Source of the DNA: Sanguinoderma infundibulare
Lineage: Eukaryota > Basidiomycota > Agaricomycetes > Polyporales > Polyporaceae
Direction: 5' to 3'
Length of the DNA stretch: 64,000 nucleotides
Assembly: GCA_032821775.1 (NCBI GenBank)
Contig: JAVLRN010000014.1
Span: forward strand, 62,001-126,000
Shown: piece after piece, positions 11,108 through 23,119 of the stretch
How the letters are laid out: each line of letters starts with the position of its first letter
Numbering within the stretch: the first letter of the stretch is position 1
Position numbers and translations under genes: made by a program
Notes under the pieces: model-generated
Told to the model about the DNA's origin: nothing
The model's input: the letters and a program-made list of their open reading frames with translations, nothing else
The model's database searches: none

Positions 11108-14100
11108 TCAGCAATCCCAGCCGTATACGAAAGGCTTGTCATGCCTTTCCGGAACAGGCTCGCCCTCTTCGGCGGCGACCGCGGCCTTGCACAAGCCCGC
11201 GTCGAACTGCTCCTTCATCAGCAGCTCGACCACGTTCCGCGCCGCGATCGTCTCCGTCTCCATCGTCGAGATCAACCTGTGCCAGACCATCAGCACCCCG
11301 CAGACCCACATACCCAGAAAACATGAAGATGCTCGACACGTACGGCTCGAACGCGTTCACATAATACAGCCCGTCCGCGAGCTTGACTGGCGGGAACTCC
11401 GTCGCGGGCGGCAGGACCGGGTACGCGTCCCACTCCTTCCTCAGCACCCAACCCACCTTCCCCCCGAACATCTCTCTCAGCCATTTGTCCTCCAGCCGTG
11501 CCTTCGAGAAGATCTTCACGACCCACTCCTCCTCGCCCTCCGGCGTGAGCCGCTTCTCGCCCTCCTTGGTCAAGACCTGCCCGTGGTACGTGAGCGAGGT
11601 GAACTCGGGCTCGGGCCGGCCGCGCTGCCGGACGCCGTCATGCGTCGTGAGCAACGTGTTCGGCGCCTTCGCGTTCGAGGGGAGGTTGAAGTACGACGCG
11701 TTGGGCGTGCGCGCGGACGTGCTGAGCAGCGTGACATGGAGTCGCACGTACGGCTGCTGGGGGACGGCTGCGAGGGGGGACTCGGAACTGGTGGTCACTC
11801 GGACGCCAGCTTGATGGTAGGGGGCTGCGAGAACGACGGCGCGATAGAGACGGCCGTGGTCGGAGCCGGTGGTTTGAAGGATCCAAGGGACGTTCGGGGA
11901 CAATTTCGAGATAGACTTCACCTATAAGCGGACACGTCTCAGTGATGTTCGGATGGTACCCCGGAGTCATTCGGCATAGCAGGTGCTCGATTAGTCTTTG
12001 GGCGGAGGCACACCTGGTGAGTTCCATGCAGCGGGATGGGGGAACCCCACTTCCTCGGGCAAACGTGCCCTACGCTACCTGCCTCCTTCGCGCCAGACCT
12101 GCTGCACTTGTGAGGCAACCCAACGTTTTCTCCTCAAGCCCAGACCAGCGTATTACATGATGCGCTCACAACAGTCTGGGCCCGGGTTAGTGGCTGCGTG
12201 CGTGAAACCGGAAGTTCATTGCATCATCGTGGATACAGGTATGTGCGCACGGCACGCATTGCACCATCACACGTCCACATGCGTGTCTTACGCGCATGTT
12301 TATCATACCGATGAGCGCAGCCAGAAGCCAAGACAACACTGACAACTGATGGACGGACGCACAGCGCGGGTGGTGACCCGCAGTGTGCACGACGATGGAT
12401 GTATGCGCTCGACACGCGATGCTCCATGCGACGTTTTATGTGCCAGAGCGAGTCGTGGGCTAGATCTACGAGCACATCATCTCGCTGCCCTCTTTGGTAC
12501 GAAGTAGTCACCGTTTGAGGCGAAATTCACCAGACGGTTTATACCCGCATTTCCCTGCTTCTCTCGCTCTCCGGGTATGAACCGTCTGATGACGAAACCA
12601 CTCAAATGCAACGTGGAGATCCCACTGACCGTTGTGTTTAAGAAGAGCCGTGCGCCGGATTTTTCGACAAACTTGTGGAAAATCCTCCAATTGCCGCCCT
12701 TGACGCTCGCCGCACTGTCCGCCGCGAGGGAGCACATCCCCTCGAGCGCGTGTATCTTGTCCACGTTCTGCACAACAAACGCCTGTCAGTGACGTGCTAA
12801 GGGGCAAGAGAAGAGCGCGTGCCTGGCCGTAGTTCACGCGCGTTGCTGCCTCGACGAGCTCGCGAGAGAAACGTCTGTCGATGCCCTGCAAATCGAGGTA
12901 TTCCGACATGGTCTGGACGGTGACGTCCGTCCACTCGAGATCGTTCACGACCGACGTGATGTTTGACCAGTGCGGTGGAGATGGCTCGTACAAGGAGACA
13001 AACTTATGAACCATAGACTTGACGCTAGACGCGAGAGGCACGTTAGAAGACCGGTTTAAAAGCGAGGAGACAATGCACTGACAGTGCCTGAGTCTTCGCG
13101 GGTGCCTTAAAGCCATATCTCCACAGAATCTTGACCTTGTCGAGCCAGTTACTGAAGAAGCTGCCGCCGCCGGTCTGAACATGGACATAAGACCTGGATA
13201 TATGCGGGGTGAAAGCGGAGGTTATATACCGTGAGCACGAATTCATAACCGTCCCAAATGCCCATAACCCCTTCGTCGTCGTCGTCACCATCGAACTTGA
13301 TGCGCTCGAGACCGAATTCATCTACTGCACGCCACAGATTCTTGTTGACTTGCACGAATATTGACGCGCCGAGTTCGTGGGGTTCGAGAGTGGAGTCGTT
13401 GTAGGGGTGAACGGTGGTGCTGCCTGCCACATAGATGATCCTGATGAGTATACGATCCAAGTCGGACCCAAAAGGCAATGAATAGACATTGCGTTGTATT
13501 AATCATGTGACCAGACATTATAGACGGGCTTCATACGTGTGGTTTAAACGGGAAGCCACGCATAAGCTCTCCATTAACATCTGCACGGGAGGCTGAATAA
13601 TATCATGGCCTCAAGCGAACGACGGTGGTGACTCCCGAGCCACACGTCGCGATGAACACTGCGCGCATGTGTCATCCGCAGTGCCATGAGGGACGAGCAT
13701 CCCACTAACAGCGTGTGGGACGTGCTCTGTACGTGGCAGGTTACACTGCAGTGAGACATATCCACGCATATAGCCAATCTCTAACCACCGTTTAGTGAAT
13801 GAGACTTTGTGTGAGCGCGATGAGCGCAGAACGAGCGTGACGGGTCGCGACAAGGCAGGTGGGGAGTTTGGGGATAACTCGACCGGTCTGCAACATATTC
13901 ACCGCATGCATTTCTCAGAGCGCAGTGCCGACACGGCTGATGATGAGACGGGCATTGGATAGAAGAGGGCAAGTAGGATAGCAGGCGACGCGACTGAGGT
14001 ACTCACGGCCTCCAATGTACGCGTTCTTGTCGTACACATCAATCTCCACGTCCAGCCCATATCGTTCCTTGGCCTTCGCGATCCAGAACGCGGCAGAGGA

Positions 14101-14286
14101 CCCCGCTGCGCCTGCACCAATGATTGCAACACGGTTGGGGACGACCTGTGACTCTATGACATCGGGGGCGACGAGGGGTGTTTGAGGGGAGGAACTGGAG
14201 AAGAATGGAAGCTTGAACGGGAGCTGGATCGCGTATGCCGGGACGAAGGCGGCGGTGGTGGCAAGGAATACCACGAGGGACTTCAT
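11108..14286 (-). CDS. Prenylcysteine oxidase/lyase (PCYOX family)
   Basis: Seven exons, 14286-14007, 13423-13230, 13174-13083, 13024-12823, 12767-12630, 11921-11314 and 11276-11108, join in frame for 560 residues. A signal peptide (about residues 1-19) is followed by the FAD-binding motif RVAIIGAGAAGSSAAFW (GAGAAG at 57-62). Family blocks follow: TVHPYNDSTLEPHELGASIF, IWDGYEFV, RVNYGQNVDKIHALEGMCSL, and a C-terminal KPFVYGWDC. The enzyme oxidatively cleaves farnesyl- or geranylgeranyl-cysteine left after breakdown of prenylated proteins, usually in vacuole or lysosome. One intron (12822-12768) is GC-AG; two others are very long, 583 and 708 bp. It faces the NOPCHAP1-like gene across a short shared 5' region. 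Confidence 0.9.
11922..12629 (-). other. Anomalous 708-bp intron in prenylcysteine oxidase gene
   Basis: The donor is GTCAGT at 12629 and the acceptor TTATAG at 11922; neighbours in the same gene are 55 bp. It joins coding phase exactly between NTTV and KSISKL. The inside has no long open frame related to a known gene. A 17-bp inverted repeat sits near the donor. An old insertion is the simplest explanation. Confidence 0.65.
12531..12588. repeat. 17-bp inverted repeat in the long intron
   Basis: Left arm 12531-12547 (CAGACGGTTTATACCCG) and right arm 12572-12588 match as inverted copies at 16 of 17 positions, with a 24-bp loop. It lies about 40 bp inside the donor end of the 708-bp intron. 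It could be a miniature element end or a structural hairpin in the pre-mRNA. Confidence 0.6.
13424..14006 (-). other. Anomalous 583-bp intron in prenylcysteine oxidase gene
   Basis: Donor GTGAGT at 14006-14001 and acceptor GGCAG at 13424 join the FAD-motif exon to the TVHPYNDS exon in phase 1, restoring an arginine codon. Nothing recognisable is encoded inside. As with the other long intron of this gene, the length contrasts with the 50-60 bp norm. Confidence 0.6.
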
Positions 14287-14662
14287 GCTGAAGCCGAAGA
14301 GGCTGGATACGTAACAGTGTCGGGTACCGGGTCAGATATGAGGTCTCGAGACCAAGTCGGAGCGGCAAAATGCACTAACAATTAAGCTCAATGTCCCTCG
14401 ACCAACGCCAACACCTGGAGGGTGGTGGATGAAGAAGGTAGTATTCGGTGTCGCACCCAGAAGAGCAAGAGAGAGCGCGAATCCCGTCGTCGTCGACACG
14501 CCGTTGTTGGGCTCGCAGGCGCAGGCGGGCCCTGTCTTGGTCCGGTCCCGGGACGCAAGCCGGATCATGGGCGCTCCCCACTTCGACTGTCCTCACCATC
14601 CCTTCTGCGGGCACTATTAGCCCTAGTTACTCCCCCCTATGGCCGCACCTGCGTAACGCGCA
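14287..14662. promoter_or_regulatory. Divergent promoter region, prenylcysteine oxidase / NOPCHAP1-like
   Basis: The 376 bp lie between two start codons that point away from each other (14286 minus, 14663 plus). Both genes look functional, so promoter elements for both must fit here. It holds a purine-rich AAGAGCAAGAGAGAGCG stretch. No TATA box was identified with confidence. Confidence 0.5.
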
Positions 14663-16553
14663 ATGGATATCACAGCAAGTGCAAGTAACGGGAAGGAGCG
14701 CATCACGGAGGTTCTAGAAGTGGAGGACGAGGAACGGCGCCATGAGCGCATGCGTGAGTCCCCTCCGCCATCTTTCCAGACTCGATAAAGACCAAACGAC
14801 AGTTCAGACGAGCTCCTGTCCAGAATGAATGCTTCTGCAAAGTCTGTTCCTCCAGAGGCACCGCCGTCATTCGATTTTAGGGACAGGAGCACATTCCCAG
14901 TTGCCCCGCCGTTAGAACGTGCGTATGATGAATCCCACATGCCCGACCAAGAAACCGACCTTGTGCACGTCTACCATTCGTCTCTCCAGTGTTGTCCCGT
15001 GTACAGGCTTTCCTTCCCGAACTCGCGGCATCGAACGCGGACCTACTGCAGCGTGCGAAGGACGACCCCGAGAGTGTAGACATTGAGAATGTCGGCGAGG
15101 ATCAGCTCCAATATATCGAAATGGTAAGTACTCAAGCTTTGTTGATTTTCCGTCGGCCGTGATTTTGGCTCGTTGCCTTATCGTATTCGAAAGCCAGTGG
15201 AGACGAGGGTCTGTGTGCGCTTTCGCGCTACACCGTGCAATCGACCCATAATCTCGAGCGCCGCACCACCAGTTAGGAGTGACTGGTCAGTTTTGCGATC
15301 TGGCGAAGTTGCAAACTGGGCGACCGTGCTAACTACGGTAGGCGTTCATAGTGATAGTTGGCTCCGTCACTATCCGACGAGGATGTCGGATCCGAATTTA
15401 TTATATTTCTCTGTACGCTGGACGTTGGACGTCGGACGCACTAAGAGCCTTGATAGGAAGTGATCAACTAGCCGAGCGGCCCCAGTACGACAAGGAGTTG
15501 ATCCCAGTCCTTCTGCCCGTTTCCTTCCAAAGGCTCTCTCCAGCGAATAATCCGCGCTGTTTGCCACCAATGGCATGCCGCCTCACGCAGGGCCCTTGTC
15601 GGCTAGCGGCTAGCCTTCACAACCTCTGCCTGCGTCCTACGTCCACGTCCAAGGCTTTCATATAGCACCCCCCGCTATGCTCTCCGTTGTGCCGTCGTAC
15701 AGCGGGCATCTACGCTGGCGTATTCGTGTGTGCTCCCGCAAGATGTGGCATATCAGCGCCGTTCGTGATGCCATAGGACAGACAGGCGACCGCAACATGC
15801 GTTCAGCCTCAGTTCGCTGTACAGGAGCTCTCGAGCCGCGCCGTCTATATGTCATGCAGGTTTCAAACCCGGCGCCATCGATCTTCGTGTTGCTCCACTC
15901 TCATTGGCCGTAGTGTGAAACGAACACTGCGCATCGGTCCACGATGCAACTCGCGTGGCTGCATGCACGACTGCCGACGAGACGTCCCAGGCGGTTCACG
16001 ACAAGCGTTTTCTATTTCTAGCGTGAAACCCGCCCCGCAAACGCTATAAGAACCCCCCTTCTCGAATCAAGTGTGCCCGCTTTACCGCCCCGGGCCCCAC
16101 CGATCTTTTCCCTTCCGTTATGCTTCTCCTCCTCTCCACCTTCGCTTGACCGCAGCTCGTCTCACCCATCCGCCTTTGCAGAACCTCGGCCTGGGAGTAT
16201 TCGAGAGCCGTGGGCAAGCTCCCTCGAACATCCCCGTCGCGGACGTCGACGTCGACTTCGGCCTCGACGACGTCGAGATGGACGGCGCCCCCAACACCAA
16301 CTCCAGCCCAGGCACTGACTCTGACTCGAGCTCGTCGGACTCGGACTCGAGCGACGACTCGGACAGCGACGACGAGTCGGACCCCGGCCTCAACGTCCTT
16401 CCCGCACGCTCCACCGCCCGCCCGATCAGGCCCTTACCCGCCCGTGTGGTCAGACGGGGACAGCAACAGCAGCGCATCGCGCCCGCCACGGCTAGGCCGG
16501 AGATAGTTGTCTTGTCCGAGAGTAACGACGCCAATCGCAGCCCGGGCCCATGA
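14663..16553 (+). CDS. DUF4598 / NOPCHAP1-like protein
   Basis: Four exons, 14663-14753, 14808-14918, 14990-15123 and 16182-16553, join in frame for 235 residues. The middle carries LLSRVQAFLPELAASN and then QYIEM, directly continued after the last intron by NLGLGVFE; this YIEMNLGLGVFE signature is typical of DUF4598, the family of the box C/D snoRNP assembly factor NOPCHAP1. The C-terminus is strongly acidic (Ser/Asp runs at 16310-16380) and ends in an Arg/Gln-rich segment. It likely acts in nucleolar assembly, by family resemblance only. The last intron is 1058 bp, the others 54 and 71 bp. Start chosen as the first ATG giving this frame, with acidic RITEVLEVEDEERRHERM following. Confidence 0.68.
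15124..16181 (+). other. Anomalous 1058-bp intron in NOPCHAP1-like gene
   Basis: Donor GTAAGT at 15124 and acceptor TTTGCAG ending at 16181 join YIEM to NLGLGVFE in phase 0, in the middle of the family signature. The interior has several unrelated short open frames on both strands and no motif I recognise. No clear terminal repeats were seen at its edges. Confidence 0.65.
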
Positions 16554-17504
16554 GGACAGCCTGTCGGAGGGCGCCTCGTCTCGCGTCCATGTATGGAACT
16601 GCGTTGATAATGCGTCAAAATGTCATGGTACACATGTACATCTTCGAATCCATCTCGTCTCCATGTCGTCCCGGCTCACCCCTCGAAACCACCGCTTCGA
16701 GCCCCCATTGAGCGTGGCCATCGAAGCCGAACCACATCGTCCTCGCGGAGGGGAAGATACATACATTACGATCGCGTCATCTCTATTCGTCGTCTTGTCT
16801 CTATTCTATGATACAGCGCGTGAACATGTACGTGTACGCCACAATTCATACAAGCACGGGATGTAAGCAGAAATGAAGCGATAACTGAGTGCCATAAATG
16901 AACAAGCACGCAACCGAGCGCATTAAAGAAGAAACTGTACAGCGACCGTTGCAACGAACGCCTGGCAAATGTCTAGACGAGCCGCCCAAATGTACACCGA
17001 CGTCGCAGATATGTACACGGATTACGGAAGGCGGCGCCGTCGCTGTCACAACAAGGCAAGGTGGCGCACCGAGTAACGGAAGCTGCTGGGCGGCGGTCAA
17101 CGCCGCCCTGCCGCGCGCGCGCACGTGGAGGTGATCCCGCCATAATACAACAACAACCTGCGGACGCTTGAAAAAGAAGGGAGCATTCGAGTAGCAAGTA
17201 GGAAAAAACGAGAGGCAGGATCCAAAGGGAATATACACGCGAGGCACAAAACGACAGGAGGAATAGCTAGTGGTTCCTGTGGTGATGGGGCGGGGAAGGT
17301 GGTGGTTCGGTTGGTGGTGTACGATGTCGGGATGTCGGTGTTCTAAACGATTCCGAGAACTGCTGCGATGCCGCGTGGTAGACGGGCTCAGCCCAGTCGC
17401 CACGCTCCAAGAAAGAGAGCGAACGGTATCCGTGCGGAACTTCGCACTGCGTCCTTCCGCCAGGGGGAGCGAGAGAGAGAGAGAGCGCGCGCGCGTGTGC
17501 GTTT
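16554..17504. other. Intergenic region between convergent genes
   Basis: The NOPCHAP1-like gene and the ferric reductase end towards each other here. No gene is supported. Just beyond the ferric reductase stop is a (GA)n run followed by (GC)n at about 17470-17500, a simple repeat in its 3' untranslated region. Confidence 0.55.
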
Positions 17505-19653
17505 TTACCAGCCGAAGGCCCTAAAGGATACGAAGAAGGTAAGAACGCAAGTCAGCCCCGCGCACAATGAAGAAGCACAAGGCACAGAAGCAAGGCACGC
17601 ACTCTTCGTGGATTTCGATCCCACCGACCTTGCTCGCGCGTTCCGAATCGAACTGGGCCACCGCCTGGCGCACGCTCAGCCCGATGCCCGACGGCCCGCA
17701 CACGCCCACGATGACGCCCGTGAGGCCGCCCTCGCCGCGCGTGCGCTCGCGGCGCCCGGAGAAGAGCGCGGCGGACCGGTCGACGACGCCCTCGAGGATC
17801 TTGCCGATGCGCGGGCGCGCGGGCGAGAGCGTGAGGCCGGGGGGCAGGTTCCCGAAGCGCTTGAGGGCATCGTCGGACGTCGGCGCGCGGGTGTAGAAGA
17901 CGGAGATGCGGAGGTTCGCGTAGGCGTCGTACGACTGCGCGAGGAGCGACTGGAAGAGGGGCACGAGCGGCGTGAGCTGCGACGGGTCCTGCACGGACCA
18001 GACGAGCTCCATGGCGCGCACGCGCGAGCGCGCCTCGAGGTCCTTCTTCATCAGGTCCTGGACCGCCGCGAGCGCAAAGGTGATGCCGGAGCCGCCGGCG
18101 ACGAAGAGCGCGCCGGAGAAGGCGGAGAAGATGGTGTGGCCGGGGCCGCCGTAGGGGCCCTCGACGATGACCTGGACGCTGCCGTCGAGGCCGTTGGCCT
18201 CGCCGTAGTCGGCGCGCTGGCCGAGGTCGTAGAGCTTGTTCGTCCAGTCGCCCGCCTTCTTGACCATGAGCACGAGGCCCTCGCCGCTCGCGCTGCGACT
18301 GACGCTCGCGATGGTGAACGGGTGGGACTCGGCCCAGCCGCGCCAGCCCATGCGCCAGGAGAGGACGCGGAGGCGGACGTGCTGGCCCGCGCGCCAGCCG
18401 GCGTTGACGGACGGGATCTCGACGCGGGTCACGCCGAGGTCGGGGAGGGGCCGGAGGTGGGCCATGGCGACGCGCATCTTGATGAAGCGCATCACGCGGT
18501 CGAAACCGTAGATGCCGACCGAGGCGAGGACGAAGGGGATGGTGACGGGGTAGTGGTTGCACACCGCGATCAACATGACGACGACGGCGGCGATGTGGGA
18601 CGGGATGAAGATGGAGTTGTAGAACCTCGTCCTTACGAACTCGAGCGAAAGCAGGAAGAGCAGGTCAGCGCAGACGAGCGCGACGAGCCCCCAGGTGAAC
18701 TGAGGTACAACGATCTTCTCCCAAAAGGTTCCAGTAGTGGCCCAGGCGTAGACTGCGAGGCACAGACGGGACCGATCAATACCCGTCTAAGTCCGGGAAG
18801 AGCAGGGCCAGGAAACGCTCACAGTAACCAATAGCATGAACGTTGGCGGCAAGAATCATCATGCGGCCAGCGAAGCGGTGGATGAAGTTGAGCTGCGCCG
18901 GCGTTTCAATGTCAATTATAATACAATGGAGGTGGAAGCAGACCGGGGACAGCGACTCACGCGTTCGTAGCCAAAGCCAATAAGCCAGCCGACAAGGTTG
19001 TTTTTGGTAGCGAACATAATCACGACGGGGACCTGGCTTATGGCAAGATAGCCCTCGCGGACGTTGTCCGTAAGTGGGTCGGACATGTAGAGGGCCGCGA
19101 AGAGCACAAGGCCAAAGTAGCCGAGGACGATGATGGTCTTGCCGAGGGTGAGGCTGGAGGTGACGTTCTTGCGGAGGAGGGCAGCCACCCAGGGGAACAT
19201 GGTAGACCAGCCGCGCATGTGGGTCGGGACGTTTGGCTCGGGGCCGTTGGCCGGGTAGCCCTTGGGGACGAGGCCGGCGTGGGAGGTGACGTAGGTGTGC
19301 GAGGCGTCGGTGGACGCGCCCCACTTGTCGGCGTAGTCGTACTTGAAGCCAAACTCACCTCCTGCCCGCTGGTCACCTGCGCGTTGAGAAACGCGTGCGC
19401 GGGCGGGACCCTCGATGTCGACGGAGCGGAGAAGAAGGCCGTCCCATTCGCGTTTGTGAGTGAACCGGATGGCGGCGCGCGGCAAAAGCAGAAGCATGAA
19501 GAAACCGACGATACAGATCAAGGCGATGTCTATGTCGACGACCAATTGCAAGTTGTTGAAGGGAGGAGGGCCCGCGGGACCGGCAGCGGCAGCGGGGGCA
19601 GCACCGGTGCCTGTCGTCCCGTTCGTCGCGTTCATCGCGGCAAAGACGGACAT
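17505..19653 (-). CDS. Ferric reductase transmembrane protein (FRE family)
   Basis: Four exons, 19653-18961, 18892-18823, 18752-17603 and 17520-17505, join in frame for 642 residues. An N-terminal extracellular stretch with an N-glycosylation motif leads to a membrane helix (DIALICIVGFFMLLLL) and a ferric-reductase core with haem-ligand type histidines in NFIHRFAGR and ANVHAIGY. The cytoplasmic half has the FAD motif HPFT (about residue 397), and NADPH motifs GPYGG (455), GGSGITF (472) and CGPSG (609). The last exon is only 16 nt and supplies the canonical end EEAFGW. The enzyme moves electrons from NADPH across the membrane to reduce Fe(III) or Cu(II) before uptake. ATG 19653 is the first start in frame. 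Confidence 0.92.
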
Positions 19654-19894
19654 GGTGAAGTTGAAGCGTTGAAGGACAGCGGTGAGGCACAAAAAGAGTG
19701 ACGAGGAAGAGCAAGGACAGGCTATACCAGATAAGCCAGGACAGCCCGCAGTCCGAGAAAACTGGCGGGGGCTTGGCTGGCGGAGAAGGTATTAAAGAGC
19801 GTCGGTTGCATGCTTTCTCCTCGCGCCTCGACTTGAAGCAACGACTGCGCCTATTCCGCCTCTTCCAATCATCCGGCAATCCCCCGCATTATCT
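19654..19894 (-). promoter_or_regulatory. Ferric reductase promoter with two GATA-type sites
   Basis: Two AGATAA words lie upstream of the start: one at about 19728 (plus strand) and one at 19889-19894 (minus strand, in GATTAGATAAT). Fungal iron regulators of the URBS1/SREA GATA type bind ATC(T/A)GATAA, and the second site comes close to it. Iron repression of this reductase would fit, but two short words can occur by chance. Confidence 0.3.
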
Positions 19895-22800
19895 AATCAC
19901 TCCTCCCCCCCGTCACCAGCTGCACCCTCCGCCCCTTCGTTACCACCGCGACAACCAGGTTCTCTGCGAACATCGTCATCCCCCGTTTGGTCTCTGCTCG
20001 CTGACAAAATGTCCGCATCTCAGTCGCGAGGAGCACACAAAGAGCCCGTCCGAACGACGGGCCTGCGGCACAGGTAAACCGAGTCCGGCTAACGACTGCC
20101 TGTGCCCAACATGGGAACCTCATTCTGTTTCAGAATGTCCAACGTGAGCTCCCGCCGTTAGCTGCGGCCTCAACTCTCCGAATCCAACAAAGCCATTTGT
20201 ATCATTTGCAAACAAAGTGTCCAGAGCTCGCCACATTACCCACAATCATTGTCCACCTCAGTGATTTCAACATCGCTCAATCGCGACCTGTCCTCGTCTG
20301 TCCTCGTGCTTGCTCGTCTTCGAGCTTTGAACGGTATCGAACAGCCAGAGATCACCAGATGGTCAAACTTCTTCGTCGTCCGACCATGTGGCGGTGTATA
20401 TCCGAGCATCGGTGACTCCAGGCCAGCCTACCAAGAGCTACCAAGCCCGCCACCCTGACGCCTGTGGAGGCGTACAATCGCCCATACAGGTGAGAAACGT
20501 CCTCATAGGTTCGTCCTTCTCGCAAGTGGCCCTTATTTCGCGATCGCTCATTGGACAGACGGTCGTGTCCCCGTCGGTCGGTGTACACGACCGCCCTCGT
20601 GCCCAGGCGGAGAGGTATTATATCCGCCCCCACCACCGCGATTATCTCGCACGAGCGACTTATCGCGCAAGGCCTTTGGTGAGTGTATGTCTGTATCTGC
20701 AATGCTTATAGTTGCTCACAGCAGGTGTCGCAGACTACAACCTGGATGGTCTAAAGCACAGAGCACGATCCCATCGACGCCCTGATTTCGTTTGCAACTG
20801 CGCAGCTCTGCCCGGGACCAATTAGCCGCAGTGGAGCCGCTAGAAGTAGTTCTTAGTTGTTAGTGTCCGTCCCGGTCCCATGGCAATGGATATGACGATC
20901 CGATTGAGAGGGATCTGCCGATGCAAGGCACGGACGTCCAGTGGGTCTTCCGTCGTAACCGGCACCTCCTCGGTAACTCGGAGAGGGGAGAACGTCAATT
21001 TTCCTTCCGTGTATCAAAAGCGCGTGCGACGTGCTCTGGACTTGTGAACGGCGTAGTGCAGCCAGATCATTCTGGGAGAAAACGACGACCGGCGCAATAT
21101 GATGAGGATCATGTCTCCGGCGTTACTGTGATGTCAACAGCCAGATTAACGAAAGATGTGGCAATGTCTAGACTTGTAGCAGTTTGTGGCCGGCCTTTGC
21201 GCAGTAGTAGCCAGCACTATTTAGCGAGAGGCGGCCAACATATGTTTGTGGGGGGTCACTCGCGTTGTGTGGGACCAACTTCCTCCACCAAGGCTTCTGG
21301 CGTTGAGAAAGCGTCTGTTGCAGAGGGTGCGAAGCATTCGCCGTTCTTCGGAATGTACGTGTACTTAGCATGACCTCGGACCGTCGGAACAAAAGCCATA
21401 TGACACATGCGAGGGCAGCTGGAGACCTTATCTCAACTCTGCCCAGAGCCGGTTACGATCTGCTGCGCTTTTCACCAACCGGTACGCCGCAGCAACTTCT
21501 AGCAACCATGCGTTCCTTGCATGGCTGCAATAGGATGAGCAGGACTTGGACGCGCTGCAGCCTACGGTGCGCATACTCGGACATGAAAATGAGGGTGTGC
21601 ACTCACAGTAAGCTGCCCGCGGCGATCGATGCAAGCTTGGGACCGAAATGGCATTCCGGGCATAAGATGCTTGATGACGATCGCCGCAACGGCCTTGTAT
21701 TTGAACCCCAAATAAGGAGGAATGTCCTGTTATAAGGTGTGAGTACAGTAATTCTGTGATTGTCTTCGAAGGCCGACAGGACGTGAAGGAACGATATTAA
21801 CTTTAGGCATTCGCCGAAAGACGATGATCGGAGAAAGGTCCGTCGATGATGCTTTGAGGTGAAGAGCGCCAAGAACAGGGCCGAAAGATGAAGAGGGTGC
21901 TTGCAGCCTTGCCAAGCACTGTATCGCAAGGGGTGACTGCGCAGAAGACCCGGCTGGACTCGACCTCGACGTCTGCCGTATGGTTAGTATTGCTACAAAC
22001 ATCGCGAAGACATGCCTTACCCGGGCCGGAGCAGTGCGATCCCGGCTGGGATCACAGACAGGCAGTCGGTGTAAGCATCGATATGTGAATAGCGCAGTGA
22101 AAATGAGGTCTGAAACGAAGTTGAGTATGGCATGAAAAGCCCGTACCAGGCCTCTGCATAAAATTTTTGTAAGCCTGATGACATTCTGCTTGCAAGGAAA
22201 GTAAGCGGACCACCGCCGGGCTCTTAACATTGGATCCCACACCGCTTGGTTACGCCTACTAAACTTTAACGTAGTGGTCGCGGCGGATGGCGCGGTCCAA
22301 TCAACGATCGACTGCGCAACTAACCCCTAAATTGAGCACGTCTTGTGTCTGCAAAGGATGGCATAACACGAGCTTTCAGAACCTGAGTGATGGTGTAGGG
22401 TGGCACATGCCAACTTTCTGCCACCGAGGAAAATCAAATATCGGGGCGTCGTGCAGTAAAATTAAGCCTTGAACGACCTCTCATGTCTGCGACTCTGAAA
22501 TTTTCCTTATGAATCCCAACTTATCGGGACAGAAGCACGGCGGCGGCGGCAAATGACAACTTCTAGTGAGGCAGAAAAACACGTACGGGTCTGGGGTACG
22601 GCTGCGTTGGTAGCGTAGCCTGGTAGCCACGCATCTATCCTCTGGGGATCATGAGGAGGAGGAAGGAACACCGAACGGTATTGGCGAAGGGTTGATGTCG
22701 TGCGTGAGTTGGAAGAAATTGAGCTAGAAGCGATGTTCGCGCAGGCCCCTCGGAGTCCCAGTGGGTCGGAATTGGCATACGTCATAGCAGCACGTGTTGC

Positions 22801-23119
22801 ATGGAATAAGCACGGGCTTTTCCACATACGGTAAACGAAGCGCCTGTGGACTTTGTCCGACAACTCGGACCACCTTTTGGCAACTCCTGCCACTTCCTTG
22901 CCATTCTTTACCAGCTTGCGCAGGGTTCTGACATGCCAGTCTGTATCCGACCTATTGTATTCGTGAACCGCCACGCTCTGTCGTACATCTACTGTTCCAT
23001 GGAGTCACCAACTTTTGTCTCTCTTGCCCGAAGACGAAGTGGACTTTTGTCATGATGGGAAATTCACACGGCGGTGCGTACTGTCTCCGTGTCCTTTGTT
23101 GGTAATTCAGTGCTGGCCA
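19895..23119. other. Gene-poor stretch, nothing recognised
   Basis: About 3.2 kb with open frames no longer than about 170 codons in any frame and no family motif found. The segment 20921-21373 on the plus strand is the longest plus-strand open frame (about 150 codons) and looks non-coding in composition. It may be old transposon or gene debris. Confidence 0.45.

Noticed and set aside
11136..11927. 263-codon open frame on the plus strand
   Set aside because: Antisense to the prenylcysteine oxidase exon, with no domain of its own.
17368..18834. 488-codon open frame on the plus strand
   Set aside because: It lies antisense to the ferric reductase, whose motifs and splice sites are clear. GC-rich coding DNA often leaves the opposite strand open; its composition (Arg, Ala, Glu, Asp) is typical of such shadows.
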